Origin: CAXXOK01 sp964640955 | Lineage (GTDB): Bacteria; Bacillota; Clostridia; Christensenellales; Aristaeellaceae | Length of the DNA: 64,000 nt | Assembly: GCA_964640955.1 (NCBI GenBank) | Contig: CAZXJI010000001.1 | Coordinates: 462,108 to 526,107, forward strand | Direction of reading: 5' to 3' | Part shown: in pieces, positions 8,663 to 16,876 of the stretch | How the letters are laid out: every line of letters begins with the position of its first letter | How positions within the stretch are numbered: position 1 is the stretch's first letter | Position numbers and translations under genes: made by a program | The notes under the pieces: model-generated | The model's input: the letters and a program-made list of their open reading frames with translations, nothing else | Told to the model about the DNA's origin: nothing | Databases searched by the model: none

Positions 8663-10318
8663 TCAGGGCTTCCCGGGTCTTTTTTCGTGCGTCGCCCTGT
8701 ACTGCCGTTCGCCGCCGGAAAGGTTATACACCCGCCTGAAGCCTTTGCCCAACAGGATGTTCTGCGCCGCGTTCCCGGTCGTCCCCTTGTTGCAGTAGGT
8801 AACGGTCACCGCCTCCCGGTCCAGTTCCGCGGCGGCGGCCCGGAGCCGGTCGTGCGGGATGCTCACGGCCGCGTCCACATGGCCCTGCTCATACTGCGCC
8901 GGTACCCGGGCGTCGATCAGCTGATACCTTTCGCCCGAGGCGATCAGTGTGTCCAGCTCCCCCGCCGTTATCAGCGGCCGCCCGTGGTGGATGGCGTTTT
9001 CCAGAATCATCCCCGTGTACGCCACCGGGTCCTTGGTGGTAGAGAAGGGCGGCGCGTACGCCAGGTCGAGGTGGAACAGGTCCTCCGCCCTCGCCCCGAA
9101 GGTGATGGCCGTCACGAAAACGTCGATGCGCTTGTCCACCCCTTCGAACCCCACGATCTGCGCCCCCAACAGCCGTCCGGTCGCCCGGTCCGCCACGGCT
9201 TTGACGACCATTTCCCGGCCGTGCAGGTACGTCGGCGTGGCGGGCTTGATGTTGTGGCAGACAACGGCGTCGTATCCCAGCGCCTTCGCCTCGCGCTCGG
9301 AAAGCCCGGTCTGCGCCACGGTCATCTCGAATACCTTAAAGATGCCCGTGCCCAACACGCCCCGGAACGTGAGGTCGCCCCCGGTCGCCCGGTCGCCCGC
9401 GATCCGCCCGGTTTTGTTGGCGGTGGAGCCCAGCGGCCGCCAGACCGGCTTGCCGGTGACCGCGTGGAACTGCTCGGCGCAGTCGCCGCAGGCGTAGACG
9501 TCCGGAACGCTGGTGCGCATGGCGGCATCCACGCGGATCGCGCCGGAAACGCCCAGCTCGACGCCCGCCGCCGCCGCAAGCGCCGTGTTGGGGCGCACGC
9601 CCGCGGACACCAGCACCATGTCCGCCTCGATCGTTCTGCCGTCCGCAAGCGCCACGCCCGTTTCGGCGATGCTTTCGACGGTGACCCCCGTCAGCACGGG
9701 CACGCCGTTTTTCGCCAGATAGGCTTCGACGTGCGCCGCCATGTCCGCGTCCAGCCCCGGCGCGACCTGCGCAAGCTTTTCCAGCAGGGTGACGCGGATG
9801 CCCAGTGTTTCCAGATTCTCGCACATCTCAAGGCCGATGAAGCCCGTGCCGATCACCGCCGCCGTGCGGGGGCGGCGCTCGTCGCAATACGCCTTGATGC
9901 GCAGCATATCGCCGATATTGCGCAGGGTGAACACGTGCGGCGCGTCCGCGCCCCGGATGGGCGGCACCGACGCCACGGCGCCGGTCGCGAGGATCAGCCG
10001 GTCGTACCGGTCGGCAAACGTCTCGCCGGTTTCGAGGTTTCGCACCGTCAGCTGCTTTTCGGCGGGCGAAACCGCGGTCACCTCGTGGCGGGTCAGGACA
10101 TCCACGTTGTACTTGCTTTTGAAGTAGGCCGGATCGCGCGGGGTCAGCTCCCCGGCATCCGGGACGATCCCGCCGATGTGGTAGGGCATCCCGCAGCCGG
10201 AGTAGGAAATGAAGCGATCTTTTTCGTATACCGTGATTTCGGCGTCCTCGCTGTTGCGCCGCGCCTTGGCGGCGGCCGAGGTGCCCGCGGCGACCGCGCC
10301 GACGATGACGATTTTCAT
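8663..10318 (-). CDS. cdr: CoA-disulfide reductase with C-terminal rhodanese domain
   Basis: 551 residues. Residues 1 to about 440 form a pyridine nucleotide-disulfide oxidoreductase: FAD site VGAVAAGTSAAAKARR, the single active-site Cys in SYSGCGMPYH (Cys42), a central NAD(P) site GTGFIGLEMCENL, and the ACGDCAE flavin motif. The C-terminal about 90 residues are a rhodanese domain with probable catalytic Cys509 in TYCNKGTTGN. Cdr-rhodanese fusions reduce CoA disulfide or CoA-persulfide using NAD(P)H and take part in thiol and sulfur-stress handling. AAAGGAGGG precedes the ATG. It is divergent from marR. Confidence 0.92.
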   Translation of the reverse strand: MKIVIVGAVAAGTSAAAKARRNSEDAEITVYEKDRFISYSGCGMPYHIGGIVPDAGELTPRDPAYFKSKYNVDVLTRHEVTAVSPAEKQLTVRNLETGETFADRYDRLILATGAVASVPPIRGADAPHVFTLRNIGDMLRIKAYCDERRPRTAAVIGTGFIGLEMCENLETLGIRVTLLEKLAQVAPGLDADMAAHVEAYLAKNGVPVLTGVTVESIAETGVALADGRTIEADMVLVSAGVRPNTALAAAAGVELGVSGAIRVDAAMRTSVPDVYACGDCAEQFHAVTGKPVWRPLGSTANKTGRIAGDRATGGDLTFRGVLGTGIFKVFEMTVAQTGLSEREAKALGYDAVVCHNIKPATPTYLHGREMVVKAVADRATGRLLGAQIVGFEGVDKRIDVFVTAITFGARAEDLFHLDLAYAPPFSTTKDPVAYTGMILENAIHHGRPLITAGELDTLIASGERYQLIDARVPAQYEQGHVDAAVSIPHDRLRAAAAELDREAVTVTYCNKGTTGNAAQNILLGKGFRRVYNLSGGERQYRATHEKRPGKP

Positions 10319-10479
10319 AACAGCCCTCCTTTGAGCGGCGGTTCGGTAGGGACGCGCGGCCGCGCCTCCCGGTTTTCATTGTGTACGTCCGGACGGCCCG
10401 TGTCAATAGGCCGGCATCCGTCCGGCGGCAGGGTTGATTTGAATTGCGTAAAAGCCGGATTAGAATTCGGTGAAATCCC

Positions 10480-10508
10480 TTGACATCATTTCCTAACGGT
10501 ATTATATT
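10480..10508 (+). promoter_or_regulatory. Sigma-A promoter of the marR-ABC operon
   Basis: TTGACA (10480-10485), a 17-base spacer and TATATT (10503-10508). The predicted start is near 10515, about 36 bases before the chosen marR ATG. Confidence 0.85.
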
Positions 10509-10526
10509 GCTAACAGTGTTCGCTAA
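10507..10526 (+). promoter_or_regulatory. Candidate MarR operator over the transcription start
   Basis: An imperfect palindrome around the perfect core AACAGTGTT (10512-10520), with flanking GC pairs, overlaps the end of the -10 box and the predicted +1. This is a usual place for autorepression by a MarR protein; binding is inferred. Confidence 0.5.
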
Positions 10527-10550
10527 ATGGGCACGAAGGAGAGATCGGTC

Positions 10551-11045
10551 ATGGATTATCGGGCACTGGCGGAGGAATTGCTGCGCAAAATGTACTTCCT
10601 CAATAAAAGCAGGCCGCAAAGGAGAATCAACGAAGGCATGCGCGGGGAAGCCTTCGTGCTGCAGTACGTGATCTTCCACGACGGCCCCGTGCAGCCCAAC
10701 GAGATCAGCCGGTTCATGAACATCAGCACCGCGCGCATGGCCGCCGCTCTCAACGGCCTGGAGCGCAAAGGGATGCTCACCCGCCGCATCGACCCCGGCG
10801 ACCGCAGGCGGATCCTGGTGGAGCTGACGGAGGAAGGCCGCCGCTACGCCGACGGGCAGCGACTGGAGATGCTGGACCACCTTACGCGGGTGATCGAGCG
10901 CCTCGGCGAACACGACGCGGTCGAGTTCGTGCGCATTATGGGGCGCGTGGCGGACATCTTCGCCGAGGTGCACCACGAGGGCGATCCTCACCCGCCCTTC
11001 GCGCAGGGCCCCCATGTCCGTCGCCGCCGGGGGGACGCCGAATGA
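10551..11045 (+). CDS. MarR family transcriptional regulator
   Basis: 164 residues with a winged helix-turn-helix: the DNA-reading segment is near PNEISRFMNISTARMAAALNGL (split by two short turns) and the wing RRIDPGDRRRILVELT is typical of MarR. The ATG at 10551 is preceded by AAGGAGA with 8-9 bases spacing; an in-frame ATG at 10527 has no such site. It sits 24 bases before two ABC exporter half-genes under one promoter, so it probably represses the exporter operon and releases on binding a drug or toxic metabolite. The C-terminal tail (HHEGDPHPPFAQGPHVRRR) is unstructured-looking. Confidence 0.92.
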   Translation: MDYRALAEELLRKMYFLNKSRPQRRINEGMRGEAFVLQYVIFHDGPVQPNEISRFMNISTARMAAALNGLERKGMLTRRIDPGDRRRILVELTEEGRRYADGQRLEMLDHLTRVIERLGEHDAVEFVRIMGRVADIFAEVHHEGDPHPPFAQGPHVRRRRGDAE

Positions 11046-11069
11046 GAAAAGAATGGGAAGGAAAGAGAT

Positions 11070-12830
11070 ATGCTTAAAATTCTGAAGCGCCTGCGGCCGT
11101 CCGAGTGGCTGCAGGCGGCCGTGAGCCTCGTGTTTATCGTGGTTCAGGTATGGCTGGACCTGAAGCTGCCGGATTATATGGCGAAGATCACCACCCTGAT
11201 CGAAACGCCGGGCAGCGATATGGCGGAAATCTGGGAGGCCGGCGGCTACATGCTGCTGTGCGCGCTGGGCAGCTTCGCGGCCGCGGCGCTGGTCGGGTTT
11301 TTCGCTTCGCGCATCGCGGCTTCGTTTTCCCAGCTGCTGCGCAGCCTGCTGTTCAACAAGGTGGACAGCTTCTCCATGGAGGAGATCAGCCGCTTTTCCA
11401 CCGCGAGCCTCATTACCCGCTCCACCAACGACGTCACCCAGATTCAGATTCTGATCACCATGGGGCTGCAGCTGATCATCAAGGCGCCGATTACCGCGGT
11501 GTGGGCGATTACCAAAATCGCGGGCAAGGGCCTCGAGTGGACGATGGCCACGGGCGTCGCGGTGGTGGTGATCCTGATTCTCATGACGTTCCTGCTGATC
11601 CTGGTGCTGCCGAAATTCCAGAAGATGCAGGCGCTGACCGACAACCTCAACCGCGTCACCATGGAGAACCTCTCCGGCGTGCGCGTCGTGCGCGCCTACA
11701 ACGCCGAGGAATACCAAAACGGCAAGTTTGAGGTCGCCAACGAGGAATTGACCCGCAACCAGCTCTACACCAGCCGCGGCATGGCCGTGCTGATGCCCAC
11801 GATCTTCGCCGTGATGAGCGGGCTTACGCTGTCCATCTACTGGATCGGCGCGCACCTCATCAACGCCGCGCAGGCGATGGACAAGCTCACCCTGTTTTCC
11901 AACATGGTGGTGTTCTCCTCCTACGCCATGCAGGTCATCATGTCGCTGATGATGCTGGTGATGATCTTCCTCCTTCTGCCCCGGGCCATGGTATCCGCCA
12001 GGCGTATCAACGAGGTGCTGGAAACCGCGCCCGCGATCCTGGAGGGCAGCCAGACCGAGGGCCAGCCCGGCCTCGCCGGGGAGGTTACGTTCAACCACGT
12101 CAGCTTCCGCTACCCCGGCGCCTCGGAGGACGTGCTGCACGACGTAAGCTTCACCGCGCACCGGGGTGAGACCGTCGCCTTCATCGGCTCCACCGGCAGC
12201 GGCAAAAGCACGGTCGTCAACCTCGTGCCCCGCTTCTTCGACGCTTCCGACGGCGAGGTGCTGGTGGACGGCGTGAACGTGAAAGCGTACACGCAGGAAG
12301 CGCTGAACAACAGGATCGGCTACGTTCCCCAGAAGGCCGTGCTGTTCATGGGCACCGTTTCCACCAACGTAAGCTACGGCGATAACGGCCGCGGCGAGCC
12401 CACGCGCGAGGCGGTCGCCGACGCCGTGCGCATCGCGCAGGGGACCGAGTTCGTGGAGCAGATGGAAAACACCTACGACGCGGAAATCGCCCAGGGCGGC
12501 ACCAACGTCTCCGGCGGGCAGAAGCAGCGCCTCTCCATCGCCCGCGCGGTATGCCGCCGCCCGGAAATCTACATATTCGACGACAGCTTCTCGGCGTTGG
12601 ACTACCAGACCGACCGCGACCTGCGCAAGGCGCTCAAACAGGAGACCGCCGGGGTCACCAGCCTGATCGTCGCCCAGCGCATCGGCACCATTATGGGCGC
12701 CGACACCATCGTCGTGCTGGACGAAGGCCGGGTCGTGGGCAAAGGCACGCACCGCGAACTGCTGAAAAACTGCGAGGTATACCGCGAGATCGCCATGTCG
12801 CAGCTGAGCGAGGAGGAACTGGCCCTATGA
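11070..12830 (+). CDS. ABC exporter half-transporter A (degenerate catalytic site)
   Basis: 586 residues: six-helix ABC membrane domain (about 15-310), then an ATPase domain with Walker A GSTGSGKST, signature VSGGQKQ and Walker B YIFDDSFSALD. The residue after the Walker B Asp is Asp instead of the catalytic Glu, typical of the inactive subunit in heterodimeric exporters such as TmrAB, LmrCD and TM287/288. The switch His is also absent: the H-loop region reads IVAQRIGTI. It is cotranscribed with marR and overlaps the next half-transporter by 4 bases (ATGA). Likely role is drug or lipid efflux across the cytoplasmic membrane. Confidence 0.93.
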   Translation: MLKILKRLRPSEWLQAAVSLVFIVVQVWLDLKLPDYMAKITTLIETPGSDMAEIWEAGGYMLLCALGSFAAAALVGFFASRIAASFSQLLRSLLFNKVDSFSMEEISRFSTASLITRSTNDVTQIQILITMGLQLIIKAPITAVWAITKIAGKGLEWTMATGVAVVVILILMTFLLILVLPKFQKMQALTDNLNRVTMENLSGVRVVRAYNAEEYQNGKFEVANEELTRNQLYTSRGMAVLMPTIFAVMSGLTLSIYWIGAHLINAAQAMDKLTLFSNMVVFSSYAMQVIMSLMMLVMIFLLLPRAMVSARRINEVLETAPAILEGSQTEGQPGLAGEVTFNHVSFRYPGASEDVLHDVSFTAHRGETVAFIGSTGSGKSTVVNLVPRFFDASDGEVLVDGVNVKAYTQEALNNRIGYVPQKAVLFMGTVSTNVSYGDNGRGEPTREAVADAVRIAQGTEFVEQMENTYDAEIAQGGTNVSGGQKQRLSIARAVCRRPEIYIFDDSFSALDYQTDRDLRKALKQETAGVTSLIVAQRIGTIMGADTIVVLDEGRVVGKGTHRELLKNCEVYREIAMSQLSEEELAL

Positions 12831-14695
12831 GCGAGCAAAAGGAAACGAGGCCCGGCCGCGGCCCGATGGGCGGCCGCGGGCCCATGGGCGGGCACGGCAT
12901 GATGGGCCCGATGGAAAAGCCGAAGGATTTCCGCGCGACCATGAGCAAGCTGATCCGCTACTGCAAACGCGACCTGCCCGCAATCATCGTCGCGCTGGTC
13001 GCGGCCGTCGCGGGAACGACCCTGCAGATCATCGGCCCCGATAAACTCAAAGACCTGACCAACGAGATCAGCAAGGGGCTGCCCCAGCTGGTCAACGGCG
13101 CGCCGCTGATAGGCAGCATCGACCTGAGCGCCGTGGGGCGCATCGCATGGATGCTGGTGGCCTTCTACGCCGGCGCGATGATCCTAAACTTCACCCAGTC
13201 CTACATTATGGCGACGGTCACGCAGATCATCTCCAAGCGGATGCGCACCGACATCGCCGATAAAATGAACCGCCTGCCGCTGAAATACTTCGATTCCACC
13301 AGCCACGGCGACATCCTGAGCCGCGTCACCAACGACGTGGACGCCATCGGGCAGACGCTCAACCAGAGCGTGGGCACCCTGGTCGCCGCCATTGCCATGC
13401 TGCTGGGCTCGCTGATCATGATGTTCTACAACAGCTGGGTCCTGGCGCTGACCGCCATCGGCTCGAGCCTGGTCGGTTTCCTGCTGATGATGGTGATGAT
13501 GGGCAAATCTCAAAAGTACTTCTCCCGCCAACAGAACGCGCTGGGCGCGATCAACGGCCACATTGAGGAGATCTACAACGGGCACAACGTGGTAAAGGTG
13601 TACAACGGCAGCCGCGCGGCGCGCGCCACGTTCGAGCAGATCAACGGGGAGCTGTACGCAAGCGCGTGGAAATCGCAGTTCCTCTCGGGCCTGATGATGC
13701 CGCTGATGACGTTCGTGGGCAACCTGGGGTACGTGGCCGTGTGCGTGGTGGGCGCGGTGCTCGCCATGAACGGGTCGATCACCTTCGGGGTGATCGTGGC
13801 GTTCATGATGTACGTGCGCCTGTTCACCCAGCCCCTTACGCAGATCGCACAGGCCTTCAACAACCTGCAGCGCACCGCCGCGGCCGGCGAGCGCGTGTTC
13901 GGCTTCCTGAACGAAAAGGAACTTTCGCCAGAAAGCGGCAAGACGCTGTGCCTGAGCAAGGTGCGCGGCGACGTGACGTTCGAGCATGTGAAGTTCGGCT
14001 ACAACCCGGATAAAACCATCATCCACGACTTCTCCGCGTCCGTGAAGGCCGGGCAGAAGGTGGCCATCGTCGGGCCGACCGGCGCGGGCAAAACAACCAT
14101 CGTCAACCTCGTCATGCGCTTTTACGAGCTGGACGGCGGCCGCATTACGCTGGACGGTACCTCCATCGCCGATCTGCCCCGCCACAACGTGCACGAACAG
14201 TTCGGCATGGTGCTGCAGGACACGTGGCTGTTTGAGGGCACGATACGCGACAATATTGCCTACGGCCGGGAAAACGTGACCGCCGAGCAGGTGACCGCCG
14301 TCAGCAGAGCGGTGGGGCTGCACCACTTCATCCGCACCCTGCCGGACGGATACGACACGGTGCTGAACGCCCAGACCAGCCTTTCCGAAGGGCAGAAGCA
14401 GCTCATCACCATCGCCCGCGCCATGATCCAGAACGCGCCGCTGCTGATACTGGACGAAGCGACCAGCTCCGTGGACACGCGCACCGAGCGCATCGTGCAA
14501 AGGGCCATGGACAAGCTGACCGAGGGACGCACGTCGTTCGTGATCGCGCACCGGCTGTCCACCATCAAAAACGCCGACCTGATTCTGGTCATGCGGGACG
14601 GGGACATTGTGGAAAGCGGCACGCACGAGGAACTGCTCGCGGAGAACGGCTTCTACGCCAAGCTGTACAACAGCCAGTTCGAGCAGGTCGCATAA
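12827..14695 (+). CDS. ABC exporter half-transporter B (catalytic subunit)
   Basis: 622 residues from the ATG at 12827, which overlaps the previous stop. The N-terminus has a Gly/Pro/Met-rich cytoplasmic leader (GPMGGRGPMGGHGMMGPM), then a six-helix membrane domain and an ATPase domain with Walker A GPTGAGKTT, Walker B LLILDEATSSVD with the catalytic Glu, and the H-loop IAHRLST. Its signature is LSEGQ, not LSGGQ. Together with subunit A this gives one competent and one degenerate ATP site, as in known heterodimers. Substrate unknown; the MarR gene suggests an antibiotic or toxic metabolite. Confidence 0.93.
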   Translation: MSEQKETRPGRGPMGGRGPMGGHGMMGPMEKPKDFRATMSKLIRYCKRDLPAIIVALVAAVAGTTLQIIGPDKLKDLTNEISKGLPQLVNGAPLIGSIDLSAVGRIAWMLVAFYAGAMILNFTQSYIMATVTQIISKRMRTDIADKMNRLPLKYFDSTSHGDILSRVTNDVDAIGQTLNQSVGTLVAAIAMLLGSLIMMFYNSWVLALTAIGSSLVGFLLMMVMMGKSQKYFSRQQNALGAINGHIEEIYNGHNVVKVYNGSRAARATFEQINGELYASAWKSQFLSGLMMPLMTFVGNLGYVAVCVVGAVLAMNGSITFGVIVAFMMYVRLFTQPLTQIAQAFNNLQRTAAAGERVFGFLNEKELSPESGKTLCLSKVRGDVTFEHVKFGYNPDKTIIHDFSASVKAGQKVAIVGPTGAGKTTIVNLVMRFYELDGGRITLDGTSIADLPRHNVHEQFGMVLQDTWLFEGTIRDNIAYGRENVTAEQVTAVSRAVGLHHFIRTLPDGYDTVLNAQTSLSEGQKQLITIARAMIQNAPLLILDEATSSVDTRTERIVQRAMDKLTEGRTSFVIAHRLSTIKNADLILVMRDGDIVESGTHEELLAENGFYAKLYNSQFEQVA

Positions 14696-14757
14696 ACGGC
14701 GCCTCCTCATAGCCCTAAGGCTTTTCGGCGCAGGACAATCGATGCTTCCAAAGCGTA

Positions 14758-14811
14758 GCGCCCGCCTCCCCGGCCGGTTTCCCGGCCGGGGAGACGGGCG
14801 CTTTATGTTTG
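14758..14811. terminator. Terminator of the exporter operon
   Basis: Arms of 20 bases (14758-14777 and 14782-14801) with one mismatch and a 3-4 base loop, followed by CTTTATGTTT. It lies between the exporter operon and the convergent glycosyltransferase. Confidence 0.8.
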
Positions 14812-14851
14812 AGTTTCCCTGAAACGTGTAGACGAGCCGCAAAACAAGGCG

Positions 14852-16765
14852 TCATTTTTGCCGGTTTTCGTGGTATCCCTTGTTGCGGTCGCTGATCACC
14901 TTGAGCAGCTTGCGGTAGGTCGCGTTGGTATAGCGGTCGAACGCCACGCCGAAGCGTTTGCTATGGTCGACTTTCTTTTCCCACACCACGTGGCCGTTGA
15001 TATCGCCGATCGATTCCGAGAAAAGGTGGACGCGCTCGCTGCTTTCCCTGTCCTTGGCCTTCTCGCAGCACTCGACCTGCATCCCCGCTTCCGAAATATC
15101 CGTAACGCGGCAGTCGTCGTCTCCAAGCCGCACCGTCATGGTTTCGTCCGGCACCGTGCGTTCCGCCGTGCGCTTGCGGGGGCGTTCCACGCACACCAGG
15201 ATGCTCGCGGCGATCGCCGCCGCGTTGTACAGCGACCACGCGACGTTGATCATGAAGCTGCTCACATCCCCGGGTCGGAAGGCGGCGTTTCGGACGGTCA
15301 TCACCCAGGCCAGGACGGTCGCGAGCATCAGGAAAAGAAACGGAAGCGACGTTTGCCAGGCGAAGGTCGTCCGGTCGCTGTTCAGTCCCTTGGGCGTCAC
15401 GCGGAACGGTATGGGCCTTGCGAAGATCGCCTCCACCAGCGCCGCCAGCGCCAGATGGGGCGCCATGGCGACCTCGTAGATATGCCGCCAGGCCAGCGAC
15501 CGGTTATCCCGCGAAAGCGCGCGGTAGGAAAGGAACGACGCCAGGTAGGACGGCAGCCAGAACCGGATCAGGTCCTGGGCGGACGCCTGCAGGATGACCG
15601 TCGAGAAGATCAGGTAGATCAGCGGGCAGACGATGTAGATGATCTTCTGCACCCCGAAGAACCAGTACACCAGCCCGTCCAGGTAGATCGCCCGCTGGGC
15701 GAAGGTGAGGCCTCTGGTGGTGAGGGGGTTCCATTTTTTCGCGACCTGTATGTTGCCCCTGCACCATCGCTCCCGCTGGCGGATCAGGTCGCTGAAGCTT
15801 TCCACGGAAAGGCCGGTGCAGAGCACCTCCTTGACGAATACGGACTGATACCCGCGAGCCTGCAGAAGCATTCCCGTCGCCATGTCCTCGGTGATGGTAC
15901 CCGTGGGGATACCGCCGATGGCCGTAAGCGCCGAGCGCCGGAAGACGGCGTTCGTTCCCACGTGCATGACCGCGTTGAAGTTGGCGCGCGCAGCCTGGAT
16001 ATCCAGCATGAACAGGTCCTGCTCGTTGGGGATGCGCCGGTTCAGGTGCAGGTTGAACTGGAAGGGGTCGGGATTGTAGAAAATCTGCGGCGTCTGCACG
16101 AAGCCCACGTTTGGGTCGATCAGGTACCCCATCGTCCTTTGCAGGAAGTTCGACTTGGGCACCATGTCGGCGTCCAGCAGCATGACGAACTCGCCCTGCG
16201 TGTGGGAAAGTGCGTTGTTGAGGTTGCCGGCCTTCGCGTGCGCGTGGTCCGCCCGGGTCATGTGGCGCACGCCGAGCTCCTCGCACAGCGCATGGGCGCT
16301 TTCCCGGTTCCCGTCGTCGCACAGGACGATCGAAAGCTTCTCCGCCGGATAATCCAGGTTCTGGCAGGCGATGATCGTCTTGCGCAGAATGGACATATCC
16401 TCGTTGTAGGTCGCGATCAGCACGTCCACCGTCGGCGGCTCGGCCCACTCGGCAAGCGTGTGCGACGGCGTGCGGTTGGGTTTGATGAAGATCAGCCGAA
16501 AGACAAGGGATTGAAAGAAGCCGACCAGCTCGGCCCCCAGCAGCAGCAGGCCCAGCACGGCGCTCGCGGCGCCGTAGGAAAAGGGAAGCGTGTACAAAGC
16601 GCGCCAGAGCAGATAGACCGTATTGCAGGCAATCGTCAGGTAGATGAAAACGTCCTTGCGTTTTTTCACCCCGCGGGACAACAGGAATCCCACGCACAGC
16701 AACAGGATGCTGACGGCGGCGTAGCCCATGGAGCGAAGATCGATCGCGGTGTTCAGCGACAACAT
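14852..16765 (-). CDS. Cellulose-synthase-like glycosyltransferase (GT2) with C-terminal PilZ domain
   Basis: 637 residues. N-terminal membrane helices (about 10-90), a GT2 catalytic domain with DVLIATYNED, LLDADMVPK, TEDMATG and the QRERWCRG (QxxRW) motif, further helices (about 370-520), then a PilZ domain with RKRTAER and DISEAG, which fit the RxxxR and D/NxSxxG c-di-GMP binding motifs. This is the BcsA layout: a processive synthase switched on by c-di-GMP. GGGGAGG lies 8 bases before ATG 16765; ATG 16771 and GTG 16774 are too close to it. No bcsB, endoglucanase or diguanylate cyclase lies nearby, so the polymer is unknown. Confidence 0.88.
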   Translation of the reverse strand: MLSLNTAIDLRSMGYAAVSILLLCVGFLLSRGVKKRKDVFIYLTIACNTVYLLWRALYTLPFSYGAASAVLGLLLLGAELVGFFQSLVFRLIFIKPNRTPSHTLAEWAEPPTVDVLIATYNEDMSILRKTIIACQNLDYPAEKLSIVLCDDGNRESAHALCEELGVRHMTRADHAHAKAGNLNNALSHTQGEFVMLLDADMVPKSNFLQRTMGYLIDPNVGFVQTPQIFYNPDPFQFNLHLNRRIPNEQDLFMLDIQAARANFNAVMHVGTNAVFRRSALTAIGGIPTGTITEDMATGMLLQARGYQSVFVKEVLCTGLSVESFSDLIRQRERWCRGNIQVAKKWNPLTTRGLTFAQRAIYLDGLVYWFFGVQKIIYIVCPLIYLIFSTVILQASAQDLIRFWLPSYLASFLSYRALSRDNRSLAWRHIYEVAMAPHLALAALVEAIFARPIPFRVTPKGLNSDRTTFAWQTSLPFLFLMLATVLAWVMTVRNAAFRPGDVSSFMINVAWSLYNAAAIAASILVCVERPRKRTAERTVPDETMTVRLGDDDCRVTDISEAGMQVECCEKAKDRESSERVHLFSESIGDINGHVVWEKKVDHSKRFGVAFDRYTNATYRKLLKVISDRNKGYHENRQK

Positions 16766-16876
16766 GGTCATCACCTCCCCATGGCATATGCGGTTGTTAT
16801 CATTATACAGGAAGTCGATTAATATTGCTATCCCGGCCTGTTTGGCCGCGCCAACGCCGCCGGGCCCGCGGGCGGT

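Noticed and set aside
10527..10550. Longer start for MarR at ATG 10527
   Set aside because: It lies about 12 bases after the predicted +1 without a ribosome site; the ATG at 10551 has AAGGAGA at good spacing.
9828..12752. 974-codon minus-strand open frame opposite marR and the first exporter gene
   Set aside because: It runs through the marR promoter and opposite clear genes, then reads the Cdr gene in the wrong frame; no family features.
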